A DNA stretch of 64,000 nt from Dyadobacter arcticus (lineage in GTDB: Bacteria; Bacteroidota; Bacteroidia; Cytophagales; Spirosomataceae), in contig NZ_JAASQJ010000001.1 in the NCBI RefSeq assembly GCF_011762185.1, forward strand, positions 496,001 through 560,000, in the 5' to 3' direction. Position numbers and translations under genes: made by a program. Below the pieces are notes generated by a model. That model worked only from the letters and a program-made list of their open reading frames with translations, made no database searches and had not been told where the DNA came from. Shown piece after piece: positions 52,071 through 60,517 of this stretch (position 1 is the stretch's first letter; each line of letters starts with the position of its first letter).

Positions 52071-53603
52071 TTGAGCAAAAAAGTAATTCTCATAATCATG
52101 GATGGTTGGGGAATCGCCAAGGTTGGCGAAGAAAGCCGTTCCGCTATTATCGCAGCTAACACTCCTTTTTACGACAGCATTTTGCAAAACTATCCTCATA
52201 GCAAACTGGCTGCAAGTGGGTTGGCGGTCGGTCTCCCAGATGGTCAGATGGGTAATTCGGAGGTCGGACATACCAATCTAGGAGCCGGCAGGGTAGTTTA
52301 TCAGGATCTTGTAAAAGTTAATCTCGCAGTTTCCGAAGGCACGCTAGCAAATGAGCCAGTTCTTACAAACGGGTTGGATTATGCAAAAGCAAATGGCAAA
52401 AAGGTCCATTTCATTGGCTTGGTATCTGATGGAGGCGTGCATTCGCACATCGACCACTTGAAAGGCCTTTGTAAAATTGCCTCGGATCGCGGATTGACAA
52501 ATGTTTTTGTTCATGCGTTTACGGATGGAAGGGATACCGATCCTAAAAGTGGCCTGGGCTTCCTTACTGAACTTGAAGATGCCATGGCTCAAACTACGGG
52601 ACAATTGGCAAGCATTACGGGGAGATACTATGCGATGGACCGGGATAAACGATGGGAACGGGTAAAGCTTGCTTATGATGGAATGGTGCATGGGGAAGGG
52701 AATCACGTACCAGCTTCGGATATGTTAAAAGCGGTGAAAGCCTCTTACGAGGAGGGTGTGACGGACGAATTTATTCTGCCTATAATCGCAACCAATATTG
52801 ATGGTACGCCGCTGGCGCTGATTGAAGATGGGGATGTGGTGCTGTGTTTCAATTTCCGTACTGATCGTGGAAGAGAAATTACGGAAGTACTTACCCAACA
52901 AGATTTTCACGAGCAAAACATGCACAAGTTGAACCTAAAATATATCACCATGACTAATTATGATGATACATATAAAGGTGTCGATGTGATTTTTGATAAG
53001 GACAATCTAAATCATACACTTGGAGAAGTATTGGAAGCGGCTGGGAAAAAGCAAATCAGAATTGCGGAAACAGAGAAATACCCACACGTCACCTTTTTCT
53101 TTTCGGGAGGTAGAGAGAAAACTTTTGAAGGCGAGAGCCGCTTGCTTTGCCCATCTCCAAAAGTTGCAACTTACGACCTTCAACCAGAAATGTCTGCTTA
53201 TGAAATCCGAGACGCCATTATCCCTGAGTTAGAGAAAGAGGAAGTTGATTTCGTTTGTCTGAATTTCGCAAATGCTGATATGGTGGGTCATACCGGCGTA
53301 TTTGAAGCTGCCGTCAAAGCATGCGAAACGGTTGATCAATGCGTGGAAGCTGTTGTTACAGCGGGTCTAAGGCACGGCTATTCATCCATCATCATCGCGG
53401 ATCATGGTAATTCAGATTATATGGTGAATGACGACGGATCTCCCAATACAGCGCATTCGCTGAATCTGGTACCTTGTGTGCTGGTGGATAACCATTATCA
53501 GGCACCAATTCATGATGGAAAACTTGCAGACATTGCACCCACTATCCTTCAACTGATGGAAATCGCTCAGCCTGAGGAAATGACTGGGACAAGCATTTTG
53601 TAA
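52071..53603 (+). CDS. gpmI: 2,3-bisphosphoglycerate-independent phosphoglycerate mutase
   Basis: Interconverts 3- and 2-phosphoglycerate, the step before enolase. The 510-residue Mn-dependent enzyme has the metal aspartate in IIMDGWGIA (Asp11) and the nucleophile Ser63 in QMGNSEVGH, plus RTDRGREITE and ADHGNSDYM. The start is TTG at 52071: the first downstream ATG is residue 10, inside the metal-binding motif, so it cannot be the start. Glycolytic eno and gpmI therefore lie together around the FtsB-like gene. A terminator follows. Confidence 0.95.
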   Translation: MSKKVILIIMDGWGIAKVGEESRSAIIAANTPFYDSILQNYPHSKLAASGLAVGLPDGQMGNSEVGHTNLGAGRVVYQDLVKVNLAVSEGTLANEPVLTNGLDYAKANGKKVHFIGLVSDGGVHSHIDHLKGLCKIASDRGLTNVFVHAFTDGRDTDPKSGLGFLTELEDAMAQTTGQLASITGRYYAMDRDKRWERVKLAYDGMVHGEGNHVPASDMLKAVKASYEEGVTDEFILPIIATNIDGTPLALIEDGDVVLCFNFRTDRGREITEVLTQQDFHEQNMHKLNLKYITMTNYDDTYKGVDVIFDKDNLNHTLGEVLEAAGKKQIRIAETEKYPHVTFFFSGGREKTFEGESRLLCPSPKVATYDLQPEMSAYEIRDAIIPELEKEEVDFVCLNFANADMVGHTGVFEAAVKACETVDQCVEAVVTAGLRHGYSSIIIADHGNSDYMVNDDGSPNTAHSLNLVPCVLVDNHYQAPIHDGKLADIAPTILQLMEIAQPEEMTGTSIL

Positions 53604-53632
53604 CTTTACCGGAGTGAAAGACGTTATTTTCC

Positions 53633-53661
53633 AGAGAGTCTGAAAAGGCTCTCTTTTTTTT
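53633..53661 (+). terminator. Terminator after gpmI
   Basis: AGAGAG (53633-53638) pairs with CTCTCT (53649-53654) over a 10-nt loop, followed by a long T-run to 53661. Confidence 0.75.
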
Positions 53662-53689
53662 AATAAGGATCAATAACAAAAGATCAAAA

Positions 53690-54301
53690 ATGTGTTATTC
53701 TATTACATCTAATCGAAGTGTTAAAGCAGTGAAGAGGCTTTCCGAAATTTGGTTAATACCACTCTTTTTTTTGCTCTTGTCTTGTGGGAGTGAGCAGACC
53801 AACGACAAGAATGAAAAATATTACTATGATCTTAAAGGGTTCGTCGACAATCAGATCGTTTATTTGGATGAGAAAAAGCCAATGGTTTACAAAACCACAA
53901 TGTTGAATGGGAAAAAGGAAATTGGAAAATCAACAAACATTGATTGGAAAAAGGAGTTGGAATTATTCATACAGGCGGATATCAATAAACCTGCATATCG
54001 GCAAAGTTACGATGTGGTTCGGAAGGATTCGTCCGAGTACGAGTATACGCTTAGGCCTAATATGAATTTACCAGTGCGTTATCTGAAGATCGTTACGGAT
54101 AAGTCCATCAACCAACCTTTATATGTGAAGGCACTGCTGAAATCTGAAAATAAAATCTACGATTCGGAAAAAAGCATCGAATTAATCTGCACGAAAGCAA
54201 ATAATCTCTGGGAGTTGAAATCCTTTTCAGTGCACGGATATCAAAAGCTAATCTTCATGGATAAAAAGTTGTTTCAAATTGAGTCGAAAATAGGATTATA
54301 G
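53690..54301 (+). CDS. Hypothetical lipoprotein
   Basis: A 203-residue protein that I do not recognise. A hydrophobic segment (WLIPLFFLLLSC) ends in a lipobox-like LLSC at residues 29-32, so it is likely a lipoprotein. The rest is soluble, mixed polar, rich in Lys and Tyr, with no obvious motif. The start at 53690 gives about 20 polar residues before the hydrophobic core, longer than usual; no other in-frame ATG lies before the hydrophobic segment. It is bounded by the gpmI terminator and two downstream terminators, so it is monocistronic. Confidence 0.7.
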   Translation: MCYSITSNRSVKAVKRLSEIWLIPLFFLLLSCGSEQTNDKNEKYYYDLKGFVDNQIVYLDEKKPMVYKTTMLNGKKEIGKSTNIDWKKELELFIQADINKPAYRQSYDVVRKDSSEYEYTLRPNMNLPVRYLKIVTDKSINQPLYVKALLKSENKIYDSEKSIELICTKANNLWELKSFSVHGYQKLIFMDKKLFQIESKIGL

Positions 54302-54344
54302 CGGGTTGTGTCCATTCATTGTATTGTATCCTTCCACCATAGTT

Positions 54345-54366
54345 TGGGTAAACATTACCCATTTTT
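54345..54366 (+). terminator. First terminator after the hypothetical lipoprotein
   Basis: TGGGTAA (54345-54351) and TTACCCA (54355-54361) form a perfect 7-bp stem with an ACA loop and five T. Confidence 0.65.
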
Positions 54367-54430
54367 CGAATGTCAAACAAACCACTTTGACGGTATAGCA
54401 GCGAAATTTTGTGATTTGCAAATTTGAATT

Positions 54431-54468
54431 AAAGATAGCCTACACGAATCGTTTAGGCTATCTTTTTG
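54431..54468 (+). terminator. Second terminator after the hypothetical lipoprotein
   Basis: AAAGATAGCCTA (54431-54442) and TAGGCTATCTTT (54454-54465) form a perfect 12-bp stem with an 11-nt loop; the T-run spans 54463-54467. Confidence 0.8.
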
Positions 54469-54624
54469 GTATTATCCAGGGATATTGATGGTTTTGCGCG
54501 GAGGAGATTACAGTACTTTTTGCCGATCGGCATAAATTTGGTTGCATTTAGAATGATATCACACAGCTGTGTTTAACAGTTTGTGCATATAAAAACTGAA
54601 TCACAAGTAAAATCGTAACTCAAA

Positions 54625-55575
54625 ATGGAGCAAGAACAAAAAAATAAGCAAAGCATAGCATGGGCAATGGTCGTTGTCCTTGGACTTGCAACAGCCATGT
54701 TTGGCTACCTATTTACAACTCAAAAACAAGAGTTGACTCAACAGGAAACAATGGTAGTTGAAAAAGCAAGGGAATTGGCTGTTACAAAAACGAAACTGGA
54801 CTCTATTTCCACTGTATTGGACGCAAAAATTGCAGAAGTTGAAAGACTTGGTGGTGATGTTACCGAATTGAATAAGGTTAAAGAGAAACTGGAAGCTGAT
54901 AAATTGGCATTTAGCCGCAGCAGAAAAGTTGAAACAAACAAATATCTCGGTAAAATCAAGGAATACGAAAAATTCCTGGTTGAAAAAGACGAGATGATTG
55001 CACAGCTCAAACTTGAGAATGAGCATCTTGTTGCTTCAAACGATTCCCTGAGCACGCATGTAGGATCACTCACCAGCGAACGGGAAAGATTGGTTCAACG
55101 CCAGGCAGAATTAACAGACTCTGTATCAACTTTTACAGTGGCTAATAAAGAGCTTAGCGAAAAAGTGAGCAAAGCAGCATCGCTAAGAGCTCAAAATCTG
55201 AAAATTTTGACTGTTAATTCAAGAGGAAAAGTAAAAGATAAGGAAGAATATAAATCTAAAAGAGTTGATAAACTTAAGTTGGTTTTCAATCTTCCAGAGA
55301 ATGAATTGACAGCACAAGAATCAAAAGATATTTACGTAAGGGTATTAGATCCTGAGGGAGCAGTTTTATCTGATAATGCAACTGGATCAGGAGAATTTGA
55401 AGTAGATGGTGCGCCGTCTAAATTCACAACAAGAGAGTCAATAGCATATCAAAATAACAATCAGAAAGTTGAAATGCTTTATGATAATACTTCGCAATTC
55501 CGTCCAGGAAAATATAATGTAGAATTGTATGCAGAAGGCTATAAAATAGGTGGTGGCAATTTCACTATCAAATAA
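54625..55575 (+). CDS. Coiled-coil inner-membrane protein with C-terminal beta domain (paralogue B)
   Basis: A 316-residue protein of unknown function with the same layout as the product of 22675-23583: short N-terminus, one membrane helix (about 10-30, IAWAMVVVLGLATAMFGYLF), long coiled coil (about 35-175), then a beta-rich head (about 190-316). Shared motifs include KSKRVDKLKLVF, RVLDPEGAVLSDNATGSGEF, YQNNNQKVEMLYD and VELYAEGYKIGGGNFTIK. The head is more conserved than the coil. Predicted to project into the periplasm. It is monocistronic with a strong terminator. Confidence 0.8.
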   Translation: MEQEQKNKQSIAWAMVVVLGLATAMFGYLFTTQKQELTQQETMVVEKARELAVTKTKLDSISTVLDAKIAEVERLGGDVTELNKVKEKLEADKLAFSRSRKVETNKYLGKIKEYEKFLVEKDEMIAQLKLENEHLVASNDSLSTHVGSLTSERERLVQRQAELTDSVSTFTVANKELSEKVSKAASLRAQNLKILTVNSRGKVKDKEEYKSKRVDKLKLVFNLPENELTAQESKDIYVRVLDPEGAVLSDNATGSGEFEVDGAPSKFTTRESIAYQNNNQKVEMLYDNTSQFRPGKYNVELYAEGYKIGGGNFTIK

Positions 55576-55603
55576 AGATTAACATCACACCATGCATAGC
55601 TAT

Positions 55604-55635
55604 AAAGGCGGCCGATCAGTTCGGCCGCCTTTTTC
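55604..55635 (+). terminator. Terminator between paralogue B and ppk2
   Basis: AAAGGCGGCCGA (55604-55615) and TCGGCCGCCTTT (55621-55632) form a perfect 12-bp stem with a 5-nt loop and a T-run on the plus strand. It lies between convergent genes and may also serve ppk2. Confidence 0.9.
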
Positions 55636-55654
55636 TTGTTAAGCATCTTAGCAA

Positions 55655-56548
55655 TTATTCTGTTATAGTCTGCTGATTGATAATATCAACAAATTGGTGC
55701 AACTCTGCTGTTCGTTCAGCTCCCGTTTCCGGATAGGTCATATCCATTTTTTTAAGCTCTTCCACAATGATGTTTGCCACAGTAAGTCGCAGATTTTTTT
55801 TGTCATCCGCTGGTATCACGTACCACGGTGCTTTTTTTGATGCAGTAGCGTTAATGCAGTCTTCGTACGCCTGCATATAGTCGTTCCATTTGTCGCGAAC
55901 CTTCACATCTTGCTCCTCAAATTTCCAGTTTTTGGAAGGATCTTCTATTCGTTCTATCAACCTGCTCGCCTGCTCTGCCTTCGACACATTCAGGAAGAAT
56001 TTTATAACCCTGATTCCATTTCTGAACAAATATTTTTCGAGGTTGCTAATGTCAGAATATCGGTTTTTCCAAAACTTATCCATATCAGCTGTCAGTTCAA
56101 CGGGGATCCGTTGCGATTGGGTGAGAATATCTGGCTCAACCTTCACAACAAGTACTTCTTCATAATAGCTTCTGTTAAAAATGGTGATTGTACCCCGCTG
56201 AGGCAGTACCTGATTGGTTCTCCAAAGAAAATCATGTTCTAATTCAGTTTCAGTTGGCCTTTTAAAGGAATGAATTTTGACGCCTACCGGATTTACACCA
56301 GAAAGAACATGTTTGATTGTTCCGTCTTTCCCAGCAGCGTCCATTGCTTGAAAAATAACCAGTAGTCCGTATCGGTTATGCGCATACATTACGCTTTGCA
56401 ACGCATCCAATTCCGCTGCCGACTTGCTTTGCATGGACTCATACTCGTCCTTATCTTTATAAATGTCATTAAAGCGCGTCTTAGCCTTTTTAATATCAAA
56501 TTTCTTCGTGCCGTCAATGCGGTAATCGTCTGAGTTAAAGTCCGACAT
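55655..56548 (-). CDS. ppk2: Polyphosphate kinase 2 family protein
   Basis: A 297-residue PPK2 that transfers phosphate between polyphosphate and nucleotides. Walker A is FQAMDAAGKDGTIKHV (about residues 66-81), followed by SGVNPVGVKIHSFKRPTETE; Walker B region is IFNRSYYEEVLVVKVEP; lid arginines occur in RLIERIEDPSKNWKFEEQDV. The class (AMP, ADP or NMP preference) cannot be assigned by eye. It lies 25 nt upstream-convergent of none; rdgB lies upstream on the same strand with a 25-nt gap, so the two may be co-transcribed. Confidence 0.9.
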   Translation of the reverse strand: MSDFNSDDYRIDGTKKFDIKKAKTRFNDIYKDKDEYESMQSKSAAELDALQSVMYAHNRYGLLVIFQAMDAAGKDGTIKHVLSGVNPVGVKIHSFKRPTETELEHDFLWRTNQVLPQRGTITIFNRSYYEEVLVVKVEPDILTQSQRIPVELTADMDKFWKNRYSDISNLEKYLFRNGIRVIKFFLNVSKAEQASRLIERIEDPSKNWKFEEQDVKVRDKWNDYMQAYEDCINATASKKAPWYVIPADDKKNLRLTVANIIVEELKKMDMTYPETGAERTAELHQFVDIINQQTITE

Positions 56549-56573
56549 ATTGGTGTGATTTAATTGATGAATA

Positions 56574-57152
56574 CTAGTTATGCTTTTTAAGAAAATTGAC
56601 TAGCTTGGCGAATGCCCGTGATCTGTGACTGAGCGTTGCTTTTTCCTGCATTGTCATCTCCGCGAAGGTTTTATCATATCCGTCCGGTACAAAGATTGGG
56701 TCATAGCCAAAGCCGTGAATTCCTCGTTTTTCAAATATAATCTGCCCTTCTACACTTCCCTCGAATTCGTGGAAAACGTTGTTTAATGTGAGCGTAATTA
56801 CTGTGACAAACCGTGCTTTGCGATCTTTTGATCCGGTGAGATTATTTAGTAGTAGCTTCATATTGTCGTTTGAATTTCGCTGTAAGCCCGCATATCTTGC
56901 CGATTTCACGCCTGGCTCTCCATTCAATGCATCAACCATAAGGCCGGTGTCGTCGGCGAAACAATTCACGCCAAATTCATCCTTAACATAGCGGGCCTTT
57001 TCTCTTGAATTTTCAGCAATGGTGTCGAATGGCTCTGGTATCTCTGCATTGCAGCCAATGTCATCTAATGTTAGAAGTTCAAAATGATTGCCCAACAGCG
57101 CCTGTATTTCTTCCAGTTTATGAATGTTGTGTGTTGCAAAACAAAGTTTCAT
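56574..57152 (-). CDS. rdgB: XTP/dITP pyrophosphatase (RdgB/HAM1 family)
   Basis: House-cleaning enzyme that hydrolyses deaminated purine nucleoside triphosphates to monophosphates. The 192-residue protein has CFATHNIHKLEEIQALL at the N-terminus, CFADDTGLMVDALNGEPGVK with the catalytic-site Asp pair, SARYAG, and HGFGYDPIFVPDGYDKTFAE and KATLSHRSRAF. Normal length. It is upstream of ppk2 on the minus strand with a 25-nt gap. Confidence 0.95.
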   Translation of the reverse strand: MKLCFATHNIHKLEEIQALLGNHFELLTLDDIGCNAEIPEPFDTIAENSREKARYVKDEFGVNCFADDTGLMVDALNGEPGVKSARYAGLQRNSNDNMKLLLNNLTGSKDRKARFVTVITLTLNNVFHEFEGSVEGQIIFEKRGIHGFGYDPIFVPDGYDKTFAEMTMQEKATLSHRSRAFAKLVNFLKKHN

Positions 57153-57184
57153 GTTTACGCAAATGAAATTGAAAATGCATTTTA

Positions 57185-57216
57185 CAAAAAAACGGCTACT
57201 CTTATGAAGCAGCCGT
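57185..57216 (-). terminator. Terminator of the FKBP gene
   Basis: ACGGCT (57192-57197) and AGCCGT (57211-57216) pair over a 13-nt loop; on the minus strand TTTTTTTG follows. It is 20 nt past the FKBP stop. Confidence 0.7.
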
Positions 57217-57235
57217 CCTATTAATGTTACTTAAT

Positions 57236-58141
57236 TTATCTGCTTGGTGGTGTCAGCGCAGGTGCCGCAGGTTGTTGCGGTCCTTTGCTAAAATCAATTA
57301 GCTCCATCTCAAATTGCAAGATAGAGTTTGCAGGGATTGGACCGTAAACCTCGGGTCCATAAGCAAGGGATGATGGTATCAGCAACAAACCCTTTTCTCC
57401 CTTTTTCATTAACATAATACCTTCGTCCCATCCTGGAATAACCATTCCTGCGCCGACCTGAAGGTCGAGTGGTTTTCCCTGATTTTTAGAACTATCAAAC
57501 TCTTTTCCATCAAGGAATTTACCTGTGTAATGTACCTTAACATTGTCACCCGCACTAGGATTTACCCCTGTTCCCTCCGCCAGTACTATATAATATAAGC
57601 CTGACGCTGTTTTGCGCGCCTTTGCTTTCAAATTCTGCTTGGTCAAAAAATCGCTGATAATCTTATCGTCAATCGTTTTCTGCTTGGTTTTTGATTCAGA
57701 TTGTTGCTTTTCAAACTCTTCCGAGGTAAGGACGCTGACGACCTTTACCGTAAAACTAAGTTCTGATCCCTTTTTAATCATCGGCGGCATCTGCTGACCG
57801 ATTTTCGCAAAAAGCGTATCCGCATTGATCATGAATTTGGCACTATCACCAGCCGCAAGTAATGTAAGCCCTTCCTCAAAGCTACCTTTGTACTGGGGCG
57901 CCTGCAAAACCATTTTATGAGGAGTCCCTTCTTTATATGTATCTCTTAATGTAGAGTCAGTACCATTTTTCAAAACAAGATGGAATGTCATGATATCTCC
58001 CAGCTTTGCTTTTCGTGCATCATCTTCATGCTCGAAAATCTGATATTTAAGGCCACTTTCTGTAACCTGCGTTCGATATTGGTTGCAAGCCGCTGTGAGA
58101 ATGGTTATGCCCATTGCATAACCGATTGTTTTAAGATTCAT
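57236..58141 (-). CDS. FKBP-type peptidyl-prolyl isomerase lipoprotein
   Basis: A 301-residue periplasmic lipoprotein (hydrophobic start, TAAC lipobox, Cys19). The first half (about 25-145) resembles a degenerate FKBP domain; a Lys/Gln-rich linker follows. The C-terminal FKBP domain (about 180-290) is canonical: VKVHYTGKFLDGKEFDSSKN, GMVIPGWDEGIMLMKKGEKG and IPSSLAYG. It would catalyse proline isomerisation during envelope-protein folding. The tail is Pro/Ala-rich. nrnA lies 54 nt upstream on the same strand. Confidence 0.91.
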   Translation of the reverse strand: MNLKTIGYAMGITILTAACNQYRTQVTESGLKYQIFEHEDDARKAKLGDIMTFHLVLKNGTDSTLRDTYKEGTPHKMVLQAPQYKGSFEEGLTLLAAGDSAKFMINADTLFAKIGQQMPPMIKKGSELSFTVKVVSVLTSEEFEKQQSESKTKQKTIDDKIISDFLTKQNLKAKARKTASGLYYIVLAEGTGVNPSAGDNVKVHYTGKFLDGKEFDSSKNQGKPLDLQVGAGMVIPGWDEGIMLMKKGEKGLLLIPSSLAYGPEVYGPIPANSILQFEMELIDFSKGPQQPAAPALTPPSR

Positions 58142-58195
58142 TGGATTGTGTTTATTAGAAAAATATTTGGGTGAATTTTGAAGTAAGAATTAATT

Positions 58196-59230
58196 TTAGT
58201 CAACGCTTAAAAGATCCTGTTCGTATGACGGCAGTACACTTAAAAAAGTCGCAACCGTTTCATTTACTGAATGTTCTGAGCGGCCTCCCGACGCATTTTT
58301 GTGTCCGCCCCCACTGAAATGGGTACTTGCCAGATCCCTTACCGAAAACGAACCCACTGATCGAAAGGAAATTTTGACCTCTCCTTTCCTTTCAATGAAC
58401 ATAGCCGACATGACGACATTCTCAACCTGTAAGCCGTAATTCACAATGCCTTCCGTCTCGCCAGAACTGGAATTGAATTTGTGCAATTCAGCTTCTGTGA
58501 GCACCATGTAAGCGGTGCGATATTGAGGAAGAACAATCAGTTTTTGTGAAAGGACATAGCCAAGAAACTGCAATCTTGATAACGGCGCATTATCATAAAT
58601 AAGCCTATGAACGCGGCTGCAGTCAAAACCTGTGAGCATCAAATCTGCAACTGCCAGGTGGACTTCGGGTGTGACATTTGCATGCCTGAACGAGCCCGTG
58701 TCAGTCATAATGCCTGCATAAAGACATTCAGCCATTGGAATGTCGAAAATTTCTTTGGCAGGCAGGCCAACTTCCATTTCCTTGACCAGCGAATACACCA
58801 GCTGAGCTGTGGCAGCGGCATTTGTATCCCAGATCATCCACTTCGCAAAATGTTCAGGTTCAAGATGATGATCGATCATCATCTTGGGAGCAGCAGCATC
58901 CTGGACAACTTTTCCGAGGTCTTTCAATCTTGATAATGCTGAAAAGTCAAGACAACAGATTAATGTTGCCTGCTCAATTTTTCTCCTGCATTGTCCCTGC
59001 TGTGATGATTTTTCAAAAACCAATACCTGGTCCATGCCAGCAAGCCAGCGCAGATTAGCCGCATATTCTGTGGGACTAATGACGGTAACATCATGCCCTT
59101 TCTTAGTCAAATAACTCGCCCACCCAAGCGAAGATCCCAGCGCGTCAGCGTCTGGGTCACGATGCATCGTAATGATGATTTTTTGGGGAAGAGATAAAAA
59201 AGAGCTAAGCTCTTTAATAGTTTGATTCAC
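58196..59230 (-). CDS. nrnA: NrnA-like DHH phosphoesterase (oligoribonuclease/pAp phosphatase)
   Basis: A 344-residue DHH-DHHA1 protein expected to degrade nanoRNA and dephosphorylate pAp. Motifs are MHRDPDADALGSSLGWA (about 22-38), the DHH motif in MMIDHHLEPEHFAKW, and DHHA1 STHFSGGGHKNASGGR near the C-terminus. The function of Bacteroidota orthologues may cover only one of the two activities. A minus-strand TAATTTTG (plus 59276-59283) is an exact -7 match about 46 nt upstream, without a clear -33. Confidence 0.92.
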   Translation of the reverse strand: MNQTIKELSSFLSLPQKIIITMHRDPDADALGSSLGWASYLTKKGHDVTVISPTEYAANLRWLAGMDQVLVFEKSSQQGQCRRKIEQATLICCLDFSALSRLKDLGKVVQDAAAPKMMIDHHLEPEHFAKWMIWDTNAAATAQLVYSLVKEMEVGLPAKEIFDIPMAECLYAGIMTDTGSFRHANVTPEVHLAVADLMLTGFDCSRVHRLIYDNAPLSRLQFLGYVLSQKLIVLPQYRTAYMVLTEAELHKFNSSSGETEGIVNYGLQVENVVMSAMFIERKGEVKISFRSVGSFSVRDLASTHFSGGGHKNASGGRSEHSVNETVATFLSVLPSYEQDLLSVD

Positions 59231-59275
59231 AGTTATTTAATTCAAAAGAAGAATTCACTTGCGGTAACGAGAGCC

Positions 59276-59283
59276 CAAAATTA
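59276..59283 (-). promoter_or_regulatory. Possible -7 element for nrnA
   Basis: Plus-strand CAAAATTA gives TAATTTTG on the minus strand, an exact TAnnTTTG match 46 nt before the nrnA start. No TTG at proper spacing was found. Confidence 0.35.
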
Positions 59284-59371
59284 ATAAAACTGTTGGGATT
59301 TGCTTAATGCTGAGTGCTAAAGGCTTGCCATCGTTCCATGTTTTCTAACCGCTATTTGGTTAATGTGTAGC

Positions 59372-59406
59372 TTGATAAGGATATAAAGTGAAAAATAGTA
59401 GTTTTG
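59372..59406 (+). promoter_or_regulatory. ndk promoter
   Basis: TAGTTTTG (59399-59406) followed by CACC is an exact -7 element; TTG at 59372-59374 lies 24 nt upstream, slightly long. The leader to the ndk ATG would be about 20-22 nt. The in-frame TTG within this element (59404) could be mistaken for a start codon. Confidence 0.55.
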
Positions 59407-59433
59407 CACCAAAAATTAAATTTAGCTGAAAGT

Positions 59434-59853
59434 ATGCCAACGAATAGAACATTTACCATGATTAAACCGGATGCCGCGCAGGATGGCAATTCAGGTTCCA
59501 TTATTAAAATGATTGAGGAGGCGGGATTTCGTATCGTAGCTCTTAAGAGAACGCAATTGACGGTTGAACGGGCGGGAGAATTTTATGCTGTGCATAGTGA
59601 GCGTCCTTTTTACAATGACCTTTGCCAATATATGTCTTCCGGCCCAATCGTTCCAATGATACTGGAAAAAGAAAATGCGGTAGCTGACTTTCGGATATTA
59701 ATTGGCGCTACTAACCCGGCTAATGCCGATGAAGGCACAATTCGCAAGTTATTTGCCAAATCCATTGAAGCAAATGCGATCCATGGATCCGATTCTGATG
59801 AAAATGCTGAAATTGAAGGCGGCTTTTTCTTTGCTCACACAGAGCAGTTTTAG
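59434..59853 (+). CDS. ndk: Nucleoside diphosphate kinase
   Basis: Equilibrates nucleoside di- and triphosphates through a phosphohistidine. The 139-residue enzyme has [20 protein letters not shown] at the start, [12 protein letters not shown], and the active-site His117 in [15 protein letters not shown]. The family motif NxxHGSDS is intact. ATG 59434 was chosen over TTG 59404, which lies in the promoter -7 box. A bidirectional terminator follows. Confidence 0.97.
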   Translation: MPTNRTFTMIKPDAAQDGNSGSIIKMIEEAGFRIVALKRTQLTVERAGEFYAVHSERPFYNDLCQYMSSGPIVPMILEKENAVADFRILIGATNPANADEGTIRKLFAKSIEANAIHGSDSDENAEIEGGFFFAHTEQF

Positions 59854-59862
59854 CGGATACTG

Positions 59863-59907
59863 AAAAAGGAAGACCGGGTAGAAATTTCTGCCCGGTCTTC
59901 CTTTTTT
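59863..59907. terminator. Bidirectional terminator between ndk and the fasciclin gene
   Basis: Arms 59863-59882 and 59887-59906 form a nearly perfect stem of about 19 bp (AAGGAAGACCGGG and complement, one T-G pair), with five A before and six T after. It serves both convergent genes. Confidence 0.92.
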
Positions 59908-59915
59908 GCTTGGGA

Positions 59916-60422
59916 TTATCGAACCAGCAGACTGTCAATCACGTGGATCAAACCGTTAGCAGCTTTCACATCTTTGATAAGAATTTCTGATTTATTGATA
60001 TTGATTAAACTGTCAACTTTTGTGATGGTTAGTTTTTTGCGGTTGACAGATTCCTGATTACCTACCTTCAAGTCTATGTAAGGAAAGCTCTTTTTTACAA
60101 TATGATTCTGGATAAAGAGCCGGGCGGAGTCTTTTGGCAGGGAGGTTATTGCACTGGAATTGAAAATGTTAGCTTTCCCGAACGCATTGTTATTTGGAGC
60201 AAAAAGCGTGTAATTTTCGGTACGCATTGCATCACTCATTCCGGCATACAACATAATATCACGAAGCATGCTGAACTGTTCATTCTGAAGAATGATATCC
60301 GTAATAGTGATAGGCTTAACTATATCTTCATTTTTTTCTTTGCACGAATAAACGGCAGACGACAACAATGCCACCGTCAAAAAAAATGTGGCAAAACGCC
60401 CTACAAAACGGTTTTTTTTCAT
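59916..60422 (-). CDS. Fasciclin-domain lipoprotein
   Basis: A 168-residue secreted protein with hydrophobic start and lipobox-like AVYSC (Cys27), followed by one fasciclin (FAS1) domain: MRTENYTLFAPNNNAFGKAN and the C-terminal GLIHVIDSLLVR. FAS1 domains act in adhesion and surface interactions. I start at ATG 60422 because the signal peptide (KKNRFVGRFATFFLTVALLS) begins there; an in-frame start at 60488 would add 22 residues. It is convergent with ndk and divergent from the DUF1080 gene. Confidence 0.88.
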   Translation of the reverse strand: MKKNRFVGRFATFFLTVALLSSAVYSCKEKNEDIVKPITITDIILQNEQFSMLRDIMLYAGMSDAMRTENYTLFAPNNNAFGKANIFNSSAITSLPKDSARLFIQNHIVKKSFPYIDLKVGNQESVNRKKLTITKVDSLININKSEILIKDVKAANGLIHVIDSLLVR

Positions 60423-60517
60423 AGCTTTCCCAATGGTTAATTTCCGTAAAACTAATGGAAAATGTATTTTGACCGCATTCCTAAACATATTTTTTTAATA
60501 CTAATCCTTATCTTCTT

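Larger units (their letters stand above)
54302..54624. other. Gap with tandem terminators and a possible promoter
   Basis: No ORF or RNA gene is supported. It contains the terminators at 54345-54366 and 54431-54468, a small GTCAAA/TTTGAC repeat near 54375-54392, and TAAATTTG at 54533-54540, an exact -7 match without a well-placed TTG, which could serve the next gene. Confidence 0.5.
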
